DNA of 64,000 nucleotides from MFD01213-c1 sp963704405. Lineage in GTDB: Bacteria > Planctomycetota > Phycisphaerae > Tepidisphaerales > Tepidisphaeraceae. Of the stretch, positions 8,731 through 17,529 are shown piece after piece (within the stretch, counting starts at the first letter, position 1; each line of letters opens with the position of its first letter). Where the stretch lies: positions 2,108,001 through 2,172,000 of the forward strand of contig OY969903.1 in NCBI GenBank assembly GCA_963704405.1, in the 5' to 3' direction. A program made the translations under genes and the position numbers. A model generated the notes under the pieces. It ran no database searches and was not told the DNA's origin. It saw only the letters and a program-made list of their open reading frames with translations.

Positions 8731-9156
8731 TTATTTCGGCATGGATGGCATCGTGATTCCCGCACCATTGGCGGCCTTGGCTGCATCCAACTGTGCCCGT
8801 AGCGCCGGTAGCTGGTCCTGCATCGCCTGCGGCAGCGAAGATTTCATCCCTTCGACTTCCTTCAAGACCGCGTCAGCCGCGTCGTACTTCTTGTCCTTGA
8901 TCAGATCCACCACCTGCTGCATTTTGGTCTTGGCGGCGTCCGACGCCACCGCGGTATTTGCTCCAGCGCCGGCGGCTGCATTCTGAAGGCTCGTTTCCAG
9001 TCCACCCGTCGCCGTCTTGACCTGATCGGTCACCGTATTGCTGCTGGTGGCGGCCGGCGGTGGGGTTGGTGGGGTTGCCGTCGAATCTTCCTTCTTATTG
9101 CAACCGACAACGACCAATCCCGCCAACAATGCCGCAACCTTTAGACTATTCCGCAT
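8731..9156 (-). CDS. Small predicted lipoprotein
   Basis: The 141-residue protein has a lipoprotein signal (MRNSLKVAALLAGLVVVGC) with the lipid-modified Cys at residue 19. A Thr/Pro/Ala-rich linker follows, then two helical stretches, residues 45-75 and 80-130 (TKMQQVVDLIKDKKYDAADA, VLKEVEGMKSSLPQAMQDQL). The second half resembles one TPR-like hairpin. I recognise no family. A ribosome site (AAGAGG) precedes the ATG and a strong terminator lies 36 bases beyond the stop, so it is probably monocistronic. Cell-envelope location is well supported; function unknown. Confidence 0.75.
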   Translation of the reverse strand: MRNSLKVAALLAGLVVVGCNKKEDSTATPPTPPPAATSSNTVTDQVKTATGGLETSLQNAAAGAGANTAVASDAAKTKMQQVVDLIKDKKYDAADAVLKEVEGMKSSLPQAMQDQLPALRAQLDAAKAANGAGITMPSMPK

Positions 9157-9650
9157 GTGTGCCTCTTTGCTTGTGTACCCGCTTGCCTCGCAATGCTAAC
9201 AGAAGCATTCAAGTCCCGCGTCAAATTTATCTTATACTCCAGGACGCTTACTACCCCATAGGCCGCAAAAGTCCTATCTATAAAATGAGATGCACCATTA
9301 TTTCGTTGCGCCCCGTCCGCTGAAATGAGCTGCCTAAATGCGGCAATGCCTCATTTCCCCATACTCATTAGTTATGCCAAGCTGCCATTTATGTAGGCAA
9401 TTTAGACGTTCCACGACATCCAGTCTGTCGTATCCATTACAGACTGGTGTGAATATAAGCAAGTTGGATGCTTTGGGAAGTACGCCCGGCGGACTCAGCA
9501 AAAATGTCAATTTTCCGTACGGGTCTTAACCTCTTTTCATCAACGGATATATGACCAACCGAGCCCTGCCCTGACGAATTGCCGCTCGGCGGTACGCCCT
9601 TTGATAGCTGGTTGAGGGGTGAATGACTGCTTTTTTGGGCAGGGTTCTTT
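9157..9650. other. Long AT-richer intergenic region with a dyad
   Basis: Nearly 500 bases separate two divergently read genes, with lower GC than the surroundings and no convincing ORF. At 9420-9447 the arms CCAGTCTGT and ACAGACTGG form a perfect 9-bp inverted repeat around a 10-base centre. With no T-run behind it, a protein-binding operator or an RNA hairpin is possible. A second dyad, CCCTGCCC (9564-9571) with GGGCAGGG (9637-9644), lies just ahead of the PEP-CTERM gene. Confidence 0.35.
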
Positions 9651-10064
9651 ATGCAGTGGGTCAGTAGTCGTATCAGGATCTTTGTACTGCCACGGATGGC
9701 TGCAACCGTCTTTGGGTTGCTTGGCTGCCTCTTCTCAACTCCATCACGGGCGGGAGAATATTCCGGGCTGTCGTCTACTCCCGGTCTGCCTATCACAATT
9801 GCAGATGCTCCTGTTCCCTCCTACACGGGCTCCATCGCTCCGGATCAATCGTTGCAAATTGCGACTATTCAAGGCGTCCGTGCGGAAAACGATTTGGTAT
9901 CCAACCTTCTTTCTGAGCCTCTTCCCAGTCTTGCCCCGCAGTTCGCAAGCTCGCACCCGGAACCCGAAGCCGTTGCCGCCCCTGAACCCACTTCGCTGTC
10001 ACTTTTGGCAGTCGGGCTCGGAATGATCGCCGTTGCTCGCCGCCGCCGTCAGTGGTTCCGATGA
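9651..10064 (+). CDS. PEP-CTERM sorted small exported protein
   Basis: 137 residues with an N-terminal signal segment (MAATVFGLLGCLFSTPSRAG, internal ATG at 9696) and a C-terminal sorting signal: APEPTSLSLLAVGLGMIAVA followed by RRRRQ. The Pro-Glu-Pro motif, single hydrophobic helix and terminal arginine cluster are the three parts recognised by the exosortase/PEP-CTERM system. Such proteins are exported, cleaved and usually linked to exopolysaccharide or biofilm matrix. The middle is low-complexity without a known domain. The start is uncertain between 9651 and 9696. No exosortase (EpsH/XrtA) is in the window. Confidence 0.78.
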   Translation: MQWVSSRIRIFVLPRMAATVFGLLGCLFSTPSRAGEYSGLSSTPGLPITIADAPVPSYTGSIAPDQSLQIATIQGVRAENDLVSNLLSEPLPSLAPQFASSHPEPEAVAAPEPTSLSLLAVGLGMIAVARRRRQWFR

Positions 10065-10100
10065 TTTTTCTCGTCCGGGCCAACCCGCTATAACACTGGC

Positions 10101-11084
10101 ATGTCGATCGCTTCTTCCTCCGTCCCCTCCTCATCGCGCCCCCTTGTTCTTGTTACCGAAGGCTCCGACGCCAAACCGCTTCAATGGCTTCGCGAACACG
10201 TGAATGTCGTCGAGATTTCATTCAACGATTCCGGTTTTGATGCGCAACTGGCGAACGCCCAGGGCCTGGTCGTGCGCACCTACACCAAGGTCAACGCGGC
10301 GATGCTCGCCAAAGCCCCAAAACTCAAAGTCGTCGCCCGCGGCGGTGTCGGTTTGGAAAACATCGACGTCGCCGAATGCCGCAAACGCGGCATCGAAGTT
10401 GTCTACGCCCCCGACGCCAACACCCTCGCCGTTGGTGATTTCGTCTTCGGGTATCTCCTCCAGCTCCTCCGTCCCTGGGCATTCTTCCGCGACAAAGCCT
10501 ACGAACCGAAGGAATTCAAACGTATCCGCGACACCGTCCGCGGCCGCCAGCTCAATGAAATGACCATCGGCATCCTTGGCATGGGCCGCGTGGGTAAGCG
10601 CGTTGGTCACATCGCCGCCAACGGCTTTGGCATGCGCGTCATCTATAATGATCTGGTCGATGTTCACTCCCATCTCAATTTCCCTGCCCAGCCGGTCGAC
10701 AAGCCCGCGCTTTATAAAGAATCCGACATCGTCTCCCTTCATATCGATATGCGCCCCGGCAACGACAATCTCATCGGTGCGGACCAAATCGCACAAATGA
10801 AAAAGGACGCCATCCTGATCAACACCAGCCGCGGCGAGGTTCTTGACGCCGCCGCCCTTGCTGCTGCCATCAAAGAAAAACGCCTGTTCGGCGCGGCCAT
10901 CGATGTCTTCTGGCCCGAGCCTCCCGCATCCGACTTTCCACTCCTGGGCCTGGACAATGTCCTGCTCACACCTCATCTGGCCGCCCGTACTTACACGGCC
11001 ATCGAAAACATGAGCTGGGTCGTCCGCGATGTCGTCGCCGTATTGAACGGCCAAAAGCCTCAGTTCCCCGCGCCGGTAAGATAA
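10101..11084 (+). CDS. D-isomer-specific 2-hydroxyacid dehydrogenase (phosphoglycerate dehydrogenase-like)
   Basis: A 327-residue NAD-dependent dehydrogenase with the two-domain Rossmann layout. The nucleotide loop is GILGMGRVGKRVG (about residue 155). The substrate-domain block VARGGVGLENIDVAECRKRG is typical of SerA-type enzymes. Catalytic residues can be placed as Arg in INTSRGEVLD, Glu in DVFWPEPP and His in TPHLAA. It lacks the C-terminal ACT/regulatory domains of full-length SerA, so it is a short-form phosphoglycerate dehydrogenase or a related 2-hydroxyacid dehydrogenase. The neighbouring enolase gives weak support for a role near 3-phosphoglycerate. A Ser-rich N-terminal tail of 12 residues precedes the fold. 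Confidence 0.85.
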   Translation: MSIASSSVPSSSRPLVLVTEGSDAKPLQWLREHVNVVEISFNDSGFDAQLANAQGLVVRTYTKVNAAMLAKAPKLKVVARGGVGLENIDVAECRKRGIEVVYAPDANTLAVGDFVFGYLLQLLRPWAFFRDKAYEPKEFKRIRDTVRGRQLNEMTIGILGMGRVGKRVGHIAANGFGMRVIYNDLVDVHSHLNFPAQPVDKPALYKESDIVSLHIDMRPGNDNLIGADQIAQMKKDAILINTSRGEVLDAAALAAAIKEKRLFGAAIDVFWPEPPASDFPLLGLDNVLLTPHLAARTYTAIENMSWVVRDVVAVLNGQKPQFPAPVR

Positions 11085-11340
11085 AAAATGTGTCGCCAGG
11101 AGACTGGGAACGCCAAGGTAGGAGGGGAGGGAGAGCAAATCCTATGAAACTCCAAATCTGACCCACCGGCCCCCTCAACATCCAGTTTGACACCCGTAAC
11201 CCCGCGCATAGACTGCGCCGCTTGGGCCGGGCTGGTGAGTTGCAGTCCGGCGAGCCATTCGTCCGATAATCTTTTTAAGGGCCAGTTGGCTGCGGGCGCG
11301 GTCCGGTGGACTATTCGCCTGTGGAACCTGGCATATGGAT

Positions 11341-12630
11341 ATGAGCATCAGCATCGAATTCATCCAGGCGCGGCAGATCCTTGACTCGCGCGGCAACCCC
11401 ACGATCGAAGTGGACGTTGTTCTCGAAGACGGAACCCTCGGCCGCGCTGCTGTTCCCAGCGGCGCCAGCACCGGCGAACATGAAGCGGTTGAACTCCGCG
11501 ACGATGACAAAAAAGTCTACGTCGGCAAAGGCGTCCTTAAAGCTGTCGATAACGTCAACACCAAAATCGCCCCCGAACTGATCGGCCTTGACCCGCGCGA
11601 CCAGGAAGCCATTGACCGCCTGATGATCGATCTCGACGGCACGCCTAACAAAGGCAAGCTCGGCGCCAACGCGCTGCTCGGCGTCTCCCTGGCTGTCGCC
11701 AAGGCGGCGGCCAAGTCCAGCGGTCTTCCGCTTTATCGCTATCTCGGTGGTCCGGCGGCCAAGACGCTGCCCGTCCCGATGATGAATATCCTCAACGGCG
11801 GCAAGCACGCCGACAACAACGTCGATTTCCAGGAATTCATGATCCAGCCGTGGGGCTTCGAATCCTTCAGCGACGGCCTCCGCGCCGGTGTCGAAATTTA
11901 TCACGCGCTAAAGAAGGTTCTCCACAAGAACAAGATGAGCACTGCCGTCGGCGACGAAGGCGGTTTCGCTCCGGACCTGAAAGACAACGAAGACGCGCTG
12001 AAAGTCATTGGTGAAGCCGTCACTGCCGCCGGTTATGAATTCGGCAAGCAGGTATTTGTCGCTCTCGATCCCGCTGCTTCTGAGCTTTGGGACAATGAAA
12101 AGAAGGGCTATAAGTTCTTCAAAAGCGCCCCCGATAAGGTGATCTCCCCCGAAGCTATGGTCGATTACTGGGCCAAGTGGATTGAGAAGTATCCCATTCG
12201 CTCGCTCGAAGACGGTCTGGCCGAAAACGACTGGACCGGCTGGAAGCTGCTGACGGATCGCGTTGGCAAAAAGGTCCAGCTCGTCGGTGACGATCTCTTT
12301 GTCACCAACGTCAAGTTCCTCGAAAAAGGGATCAAGTCCGGCACCGCCAACAGCGTGCTGGTCAAGGTGAACCAGATCGGCACGCTCAGCGAAACGCTGG
12401 CGACGGTGAATCTTGCGATCCGCAACGGCTACACCGCCGTCCTCAGCCACCGCAGCGGAGAAACCGAAGACGCCACCATTGCTGACATCGCCGTCGCCAC
12501 CAACTGCGGCCAGATCAAAACCGGCGCGCCCGCCCGCAGCGACCGCGTCGCCAAGTACAACCAGCTTCTCCGCATTGAAGAACAACTCGGCGAACAAGCC
12601 GAATACGGCGGGAAGTTCTGGAATAAATAA
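11341..12630 (+). CDS. eno: Enolase
   Basis: Full-length (429-431 residues) phosphopyruvate hydratase, which interconverts 2-phosphoglycerate and phosphoenolpyruvate. The N-terminus SIEFIQARQILDSRGNPTIE, the mobile loop VPSGASTGEHEAVELRD, the metal ligands (FVALDPAASELW, SLEDGLAENDW, LVGDDLFVTN) and the signature KVNQIGTLSETLATVNLA plus SHRSGETED are all intact. Two in-frame ATGs, 11335 and 11341, are possible; the second gives the more usual MSIS start, and neither has a strong ribosome site. The 250 bases upstream hold no gene. Confidence 0.97.
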   Translation: MSISIEFIQARQILDSRGNPTIEVDVVLEDGTLGRAAVPSGASTGEHEAVELRDDDKKVYVGKGVLKAVDNVNTKIAPELIGLDPRDQEAIDRLMIDLDGTPNKGKLGANALLGVSLAVAKAAAKSSGLPLYRYLGGPAAKTLPVPMMNILNGGKHADNNVDFQEFMIQPWGFESFSDGLRAGVEIYHALKKVLHKNKMSTAVGDEGGFAPDLKDNEDALKVIGEAVTAAGYEFGKQVFVALDPAASELWDNEKKGYKFFKSAPDKVISPEAMVDYWAKWIEKYPIRSLEDGLAENDWTGWKLLTDRVGKKVQLVGDDLFVTNVKFLEKGIKSGTANSVLVKVNQIGTLSETLATVNLAIRNGYTAVLSHRSGETEDATIADIAVATNCGQIKTGAPARSDRVAKYNQLLRIEEQLGEQAEYGGKFWNK

Positions 12631-12649
12631 TGCGCCGGTGAACCGGCGA

Positions 12650-12790
12650 AATTTGAATGACGAATGTCCGAAGGACGAGTCAATGTCTGAATGGCGACTG
12701 ATCGAATGACGAAACAAGATGCAGAATAGCCGGCTCTTGTTTCGTTATTCGAACATTCGTTCTTCAGGCATTCATCATTTGAATTTCCAA
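12650..12790. repeat. Palindromic intergenic repeat built of GAATGACGAATG-like units
   Basis: After eno, short phrases such as TGAATGACGAATGTCC and CGAATGACGAAACAAGA recur and are then mirrored. The arms at 12703-12719 and 12735-12751 pair over 17 bases with one mismatch, and looser pairing continues outward. A small GC hairpin (CGCCGG/CCGGCG, 12633-12648) directly follows the eno stop. It has no coding potential. It could act as a terminator or be a dispersed palindromic element. Confidence 0.6.
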
Positions 12791-12821
12791 TCTCGAATCC
12801 TCAGCTTCGAAAGGCCCGGTC

Positions 12822-13318
12822 ATGGACGACCAATTCCTTCCGCCTTCCCGCACCTATTCTTCTGCCTGGTCCATTCCCATGATGTGCCTGGGCATGTGCA
12901 TTATCGCGGCGTGCGTGCTGATTCCCCAATCCGAATCCAACAAAAAACTCGCCGCCGAGCGCGACAAACTCAAGCATGACCTCACTTATGTTGAAACGCA
13001 GTTGTCGGTTAACGATGAATTCCTCAAAAATGTAGGCGGCGACGCCGGCCTGGCCGAGCGCCTTGCCCAGCGCCAGATGAAAGTCATCCGCCAGGGCTCC
13101 AGCGTTTTAGAACTAAAGCATCAACCCGCCCGCGAAGAAATGTCTCCTTTCCAGCTTGTCAGCGTAGCGCCCCCGGTTGCGCCCCCGTCTATCACGCGCC
13201 CTCTGGAATGCTGGGCAGCCTGTGCCGCGACGCCCGCTACCAGCTCTATGTCAGCGGCCTGGGCATGATGCTCGTCGCCGCCGGCCTGGTTCTGGGCGCA
13301 TCTCCCCGGCCCCGATAA
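12822..13318 (+). CDS. Small bitopic membrane protein with coiled coil (frame broken once)
   Basis: From the ATG at 12822 (AAGG ribosome site 8 bases upstream) the frame encodes a first membrane helix (SIPMMCLGMCIIAACVLIP), then a coiled coil (NKKLAAERDKLKHDLTYVET, residues 40-90). At the C5 run 13182-13186 the sense continues one frame over as VYHAPSGMLGSLCRDARYQL followed by a second helix (GLGMMLVAAGLVLGA) and a TAA at 13316. One extra C would join both parts into about 165 residues. Without it the product ends at 13268 in nonsense. No family recognised. The coiled coil between two membrane segments suggests a structural or septum/secretion accessory role, but that is a guess. Confidence 0.6.
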
Positions 13319-13462
13319 TCAAAATAACCGTCGCTTCATCCCTGCCCAACTGCGCCTTCATCCTCAAAATCCAAGTTGCGGCCTGCCTATTTTTTGGACC
13401 GTCAGGTCAATCTCAAATTCCGTCTCTTGGCGGCCCATTTCCCCTCCGCCTATGATGTCCGC

Positions 13463-14236
13463 ATGGACATCAACCTTCTCGTTCTGAACGTCGGCAACTC
13501 GCGCCTCGGCATTGGTGTGTTTCTCGCCGGCAAGCTCGAATATGTCACCCGAATCCCCCACGCCAGCCGCGCCGATTGGCCGGGGAAAATCGCCGACGCC
13601 TGGGCGCGCCTGAAGGAAACGGACAGCCCGGTTATCGCCGGGTCGAGCGTGAATCCGCCTCTGATTGAACCGCTGGAGCATGTCGTGCAGCAGGCAACGG
13701 GCCAGTCCATCGAATGGGTCGGCCGGGATATCGAGCTGCCGATCAAGGTGCTGACCGAAAACCCAGCCGAGACGGGCGTGGACCGTGTTCTTAACGTCGC
13801 CGCCGCCTATGAGCAGATGGGCAAGGCGTGCGCTGTCGTCGACGCCGGCACCGCGCTCACTGTTGACTGCTGCGACGACACGGGCGCATTCCTCGGCGGC
13901 GCCATCGCCCCTGGTGCTCAGATGATGCTCGACGCCCTCCACGAACGAACCGCCAAGTTGCCCCGCGTTCCCCTTGAACCTCCCGCAGATGCCATCGCCA
14001 AATCTACCCAGCAGGCCATCCTTCTGGGCGTTCACACCGGCATCCGCGGCATCGTTAAAGAACTTGTCGAAACCTACGCTACCCAGCTCGGCTCCTGGCC
14101 TGATCTCATCGCCACCGGCGGCGACGCCGAAAAACTCTTCTCCGGCTGGGAACTTGTCCACGCAGTCTCGCCAGACCTGACGCTCTATGGGATCGCGCTC
14201 GCCTATACCAATCACTACATCAAGCACGAGACGTAA
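13463..14236 (+). CDS. coaX: Type III pantothenate kinase
   Basis: 257 residues from the ATG at 13463 (MDINLLVLNVGNSRLGIGVF); the frame extends upstream to 13376 but that part overlaps the previous gene and is not family-like. CoaX phosphorylates pantothenate, the first step of CoA synthesis, in the ASKHA fold. The phosphate-1 loop is NVGNSRLG; most relatives have Asp at its first position, here Asn. Other marks are ETGVDRVLNVAAAYEQMGKA, VVDAGTALTVDCCD (phosphate-2, catalytic Asp) and FLGGAIAPGAQMMLDALHER. The Asp-to-Asn change at the Mg-binding position deserves checking. It is convergent with the GH42 gene, only 7 bases apart. Confidence 0.9.
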   Translation: MDINLLVLNVGNSRLGIGVFLAGKLEYVTRIPHASRADWPGKIADAWARLKETDSPVIAGSSVNPPLIEPLEHVVQQATGQSIEWVGRDIELPIKVLTENPAETGVDRVLNVAAAYEQMGKACAVVDAGTALTVDCCDDTGAFLGGAIAPGAQMMLDALHERTAKLPRVPLEPPADAIAKSTQQAILLGVHTGIRGIVKELVETYATQLGSWPDLIATGGDAEKLFSGWELVHAVSPDLTLYGIALAYTNHYIKHET

Positions 14237-14243
14237 ACGCCGA

Positions 14244-16283
14244 TCAGGTTTTTTTCTTCGCGCGTTTTGCCGTGATGTGCGCTCGATTCAATCGCTCAGG
14301 GTACCTGACGATCGCCACGGCGTGCGCACCCAGCACTAAGCGCCGATCTGCAATAGGAAGATTCCCAATAAGCGATTGCCCCTCACCCAATCCTTCAACC
14401 TGTTGCGGCGTATTCGAATGATTCAGCAGGAATAAATATCTTGCCGTTTTGCCGATGCGCTCCACAGTTTCAACATGCGGATCAGCTTTGACAGTTGGTG
14501 AAAGTTTAAGTTCGCTCGCCAGGTGCTCCAGCAACCCCGCCACCGCCGCTGGCGGACAATAACCGCCGACATAATACACAGCGCCGCGGCCAACCTGGTT
14601 GCGCGTGATTGCCACCCCTGATTCCAGCAGCGAATCATCCCCTGCCCACATCCCGACCGCTTTTGCCCCCCGCAATTTCAACCGCTCGACAAAAGTATCC
14701 AGCGCAACCTGATGACCGCCGGGAAGTTCAACATTCCGCGTCTCTTTGTCTCCGAGCGTTGTCCAATCCTGGACCTCTACGCCTGCAAGCTTGCGAAGCA
14801 ATCCCGGCATCGCCATTTCAACCAGATGACAGTTCGCATCCTTTGAACCGCTTTGCGCCGTGAGCACCAGCACACCGCCGCCTTCAACAAACGTCGTCAG
14901 CTTCTGCACGAGCGGCTTATTCACCATCTTCAGGTGCGCTGCGATGAGCAGTCGGTATCCGTTCAAGTCGTTGCCCGGCCACACGAAATCTGCCGGAAAA
15001 TGCAAGCGCGATGCCGCATTGATCCACCGCCAGAATTCACCCGCCCCTTCTTTCACATAAGTATTAATCCGGCGCTCATTCGTCTCATTGTCAAAATCGC
15101 GCAGCACCGCGATCGCCTTTGAAATGGGCGCATCAAAAATATCCACCGGCAATCGCTTTATTTCCTCGGCAAGAACCTTTGCTTCGCCGATCCGCCGATT
15201 GTCCCGGTCGTCCGGATCGAGCAGGCCATGCCAGTGTTGCTCCGCCCCATACGGACAGGTCCGCCACCGGAAGAAGCTGAGCAGCTTCGCTCCATGCGCG
15301 ATCGACTGCCACGCCCACAGCCGCATCTGCCCCGGCCTTGGGGTGCGCAGAAAATATCCCATCTGCCCGCCTGGTCCGCTCTGCTGTTCCAATATCCCAA
15401 AGGGAAACGACAAACTCCGCGCCTGCTGCAGCGGGGCGGCGAACGCCGGCCAATCCCCTTCCGGCCAAAAAAGCGGATACTGATCGTGGCAAAATGTATC
15501 CAGCACAGAACCAACCAGCTTTGGCCCATCGATATTTTTGAACAGCCCGTTATGGGTAATGATCCATTTCGGATTCGCCCGCCGAAGAATATCCGCCTGG
15601 CTTTGGGCAAACCGGATCACGCAGTCGCTGATGAACCGCGTCTCATCCAGCAATTGCGTTGGATTCATCCAGGTTGGTGTCGGGTGCGGCAGATCGATCT
15701 GATCCCAATCGTCATAGGTTTGTGACCAGAATTTTGTCCCCCACGCTGCGTTCAAGCGATCCAGCGTCTTGTACTTTTCCCGCAGCCATTTCCGGAACGC
15801 CAGCGTGTCGCTCGGCGCATAGCTGACATCCATGTGGCAGTTGAATTCATTATCTAGCTGCCACGCGATGATCTGCCTTTCGTCCTTGTAATGTTCCGCC
15901 AAAGCAGTGCAGATGCGATCCGAAAGCTCATAGTATTTTAGCGATGTGTAATTGAAATTGCGGCGGCTGCCGTGCGCCATCGGAACGCGCTCAAAGTTCC
16001 ACCGCAGGACCTCCGGATATTTGTGCGCGATCCAGGCCGGCCCGCAGTAGGTCGGGGTGCCCATGATTACTTTCAGCCCCGCAGCCCGGCAAAGATCGAT
16101 CACGCGATCGAACAGTTCAAACTGAAATCGTCCTTCCTCCGGCTCCCAGTAAGACCATGCCCCTTCGCCGAGGCGCACCACATTGAACCCGCAGCCGGCG
16201 ATCCGCCGAATATCGGAAGCGTGGCGTGATTCATCCCAATGTTCCGGGTAATAGCAGACGCCGTAGTAAAAACGATCCCACAC
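14244..16283 (-). CDS. Beta-galactosidase, GH42 family
   Basis: The frame opens at 16397, but the best start is the GTG at 16283, with ribosome site GGAGGG 9 bases ahead, giving 679 residues beginning VWDRFYYGVCYYPEHWDESR. GH42 enzymes cleave terminal beta-galactosides of plant or host glycans. The (beta/alpha)8 domain has the acid/base glutamate in IIAWQLDNEFNCH and the likely nucleophile in GILEQQSGPGGQ. A trimerisation domain (DFVWPGNDLNGYRLLIAAHL...GGGVLVLTAQSG) and a C-terminal beta domain follow. No signal peptide is present from the GTG start, so a cytoplasmic enzyme acting on imported oligosaccharides is likely. Confidence 0.92.
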   Translation of the reverse strand: MWDRFYYGVCYYPEHWDESRHASDIRRIAGCGFNVVRLGEGAWSYWEPEEGRFQFELFDRVIDLCRAAGLKVIMGTPTYCGPAWIAHKYPEVLRWNFERVPMAHGSRRNFNYTSLKYYELSDRICTALAEHYKDERQIIAWQLDNEFNCHMDVSYAPSDTLAFRKWLREKYKTLDRLNAAWGTKFWSQTYDDWDQIDLPHPTPTWMNPTQLLDETRFISDCVIRFAQSQADILRRANPKWIITHNGLFKNIDGPKLVGSVLDTFCHDQYPLFWPEGDWPAFAAPLQQARSLSFPFGILEQQSGPGGQMGYFLRTPRPGQMRLWAWQSIAHGAKLLSFFRWRTCPYGAEQHWHGLLDPDDRDNRRIGEAKVLAEEIKRLPVDIFDAPISKAIAVLRDFDNETNERRINTYVKEGAGEFWRWINAASRLHFPADFVWPGNDLNGYRLLIAAHLKMVNKPLVQKLTTFVEGGGVLVLTAQSGSKDANCHLVEMAMPGLLRKLAGVEVQDWTTLGDKETRNVELPGGHQVALDTFVERLKLRGAKAVGMWAGDDSLLESGVAITRNQVGRGAVYYVGGYCPPAAVAGLLEHLASELKLSPTVKADPHVETVERIGKTARYLFLLNHSNTPQQVEGLGEGQSLIGNLPIADRRLVLGAHAVAIVRYPERLNRAHITAKRAKKKT

Positions 16284-16326
16284 GTGATTGAGCCCTCCGG
16301 GTATACTTGCAGCCGCGGATAACGGC

Positions 16327-16455
16327 ATGAAACGAACGATGATTATTTTTGTGAATGCAGTTGTGGCCCTGGTGATCCTCGCGCTCATCCTGGCCACATG
16401 GATGCCCGCGATTTATACCAGCGAATGGTTTCACAAGGCATTTCCCAGGCTGTAG
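16327..16455 (+). CDS. Possible 42-residue single-helix membrane protein
   Basis: A short ORF divergent from GH42 encodes Met-Lys-Arg-Thr, a long aliphatic helix (IIFVNAVVALVILALILATW) and a polar tail (TSEWFHKAFPRL). Positive residues before a 20-residue hydrophobic stretch are typical of small membrane proteins. Its ribosome site is weak. Placing the GH42 start at 16283 frees this stretch from overlap. No family recognised. Confidence 0.4.
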   Translation: MKRTMIIFVNAVVALVILALILATWMPAIYTSEWFHKAFPRL

Positions 16456-16563
16456 AGCTTTATTGCGTTAATGTAATCGTCACTTGAGGTACCCACGAAG
16501 GATATGGGATGACACATTGCGGCGGGTGAAATGCTTTAGCTTTCAGCTGAATTTCGTCACCCT

Positions 16564-17439
16564 TCATGCATTCTTCAAAAACTGGATTGCTTCCAGCAAT
16601 CCCGCCTTTTCCCCCGCCTCTGCGCCGTTAAAATCTTTGTCTTCCAGTTCGACGCTGATGATTCCCTCGTAACCTGCGCTGTGCAGCGTTTGCAACAGCT
16701 CTCCCCATCGCGCAACGCCGCGGCCGGGGATCGTATATCGCCACACGTGTTCTCCCCACGGATATTGATCGACAAACGCGCTGGGCTGATACAGCCCAAA
16801 CTCATAAACAGCTTCCGGAAACAGCTCTGTATCCTTTGCATGCACATGAACAATATGCGGCGAGAATTCCTTGAGAAACCGAATGTGATCGACACCCAGC
16901 CGGATCAGGTGAGATGGATCGTAGTTGATCGCGATGCCCCGGGGGATGTCTTTCAAAAATGCGCGGCATGTTTCGGGTGTCGTGCAAAGCAGCGCATAAT
17001 GAGGCGCTCGCCCCGGATATCCTTCAACCGCTAAATAACCGCCGATTGCCGCCGCCGCCTCAGCGATTGGCGAGAATGATTCGACGGCGATCCGGTAATT
17101 TTCCTGCCGGGTCTTGGCCGGATCACCACCGACAATCGTAAAAAAAATCTGTGCCCCCAGTCGCGCCGCATCTTTTACATAAGCGACATTCGCAGCGACA
17201 ACCTCCCTGCGTATCCCGGCATCCGCATGTGTGATATCGCCGAACTGCAGCAGATCGACAGTTCCCAGGCGCAGCTGCGCCGCCGACAGCACCTTGATGT
17301 CCTCCTCGGCAACCCGGCTTAAATCAACGGCTTCAAACTCATTTTGCCGGCTCCATTCCGCCAGGGCGCCAAGGTCTTTTTGCCATCCGGCAGAACCTCG
17401 CCGAAAGCCAATTGGAAAGTTGCCGGTCTTTGTGGGCAT
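16564..17439 (-). CDS. Sugar phosphate isomerase/epimerase-like TIM barrel protein
   Basis: About 291 residues from the ATG at 17439 (MPTKTGNFPIGFRRG); a GTG at 17487 is an alternative. The fold is the xylose isomerase-like/AP-endonuclease-2 barrel: residues for divalent metal and substrate can be seen in LAVEGYPGRAP, AINYDPSHLIRLGVD, VHVHAKDTELF and GIISVELEDKDF. Members isomerise or epimerise sugars and inositols; the substrate here cannot be read from sequence. It is on the same strand as the GH42 beta-galactosidase and just upstream of it (280 bases), so a role in processing released sugars is plausible. Confidence 0.82.
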   Translation of the reverse strand: MPTKTGNFPIGFRRGSAGWQKDLGALAEWSRQNEFEAVDLSRVAEEDIKVLSAAQLRLGTVDLLQFGDITHADAGIRREVVAANVAYVKDAARLGAQIFFTIVGGDPAKTRQENYRIAVESFSPIAEAAAAIGGYLAVEGYPGRAPHYALLCTTPETCRAFLKDIPRGIAINYDPSHLIRLGVDHIRFLKEFSPHIVHVHAKDTELFPEAVYEFGLYQPSAFVDQYPWGEHVWRYTIPGRGVARWGELLQTLHSAGYEGIISVELEDKDFNGAEAGEKAGLLEAIQFLKNA

Positions 17440-17529
17440 CGCTGCATCATTAACGCCTGAGAGAAGGCGTGCAAGCTTTGAAGGCACTGCTTCTTTTCCG
17501 GAATGCCGGAGAAGGAATAAAAATCCCGG

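Noticed and set aside
9338..9529. 63-codon plus-strand ORF in the gap before the PEP-CTERM gene
   Set aside because: No ribosome site, atypical composition, and it contains the dyad; looks like chance.
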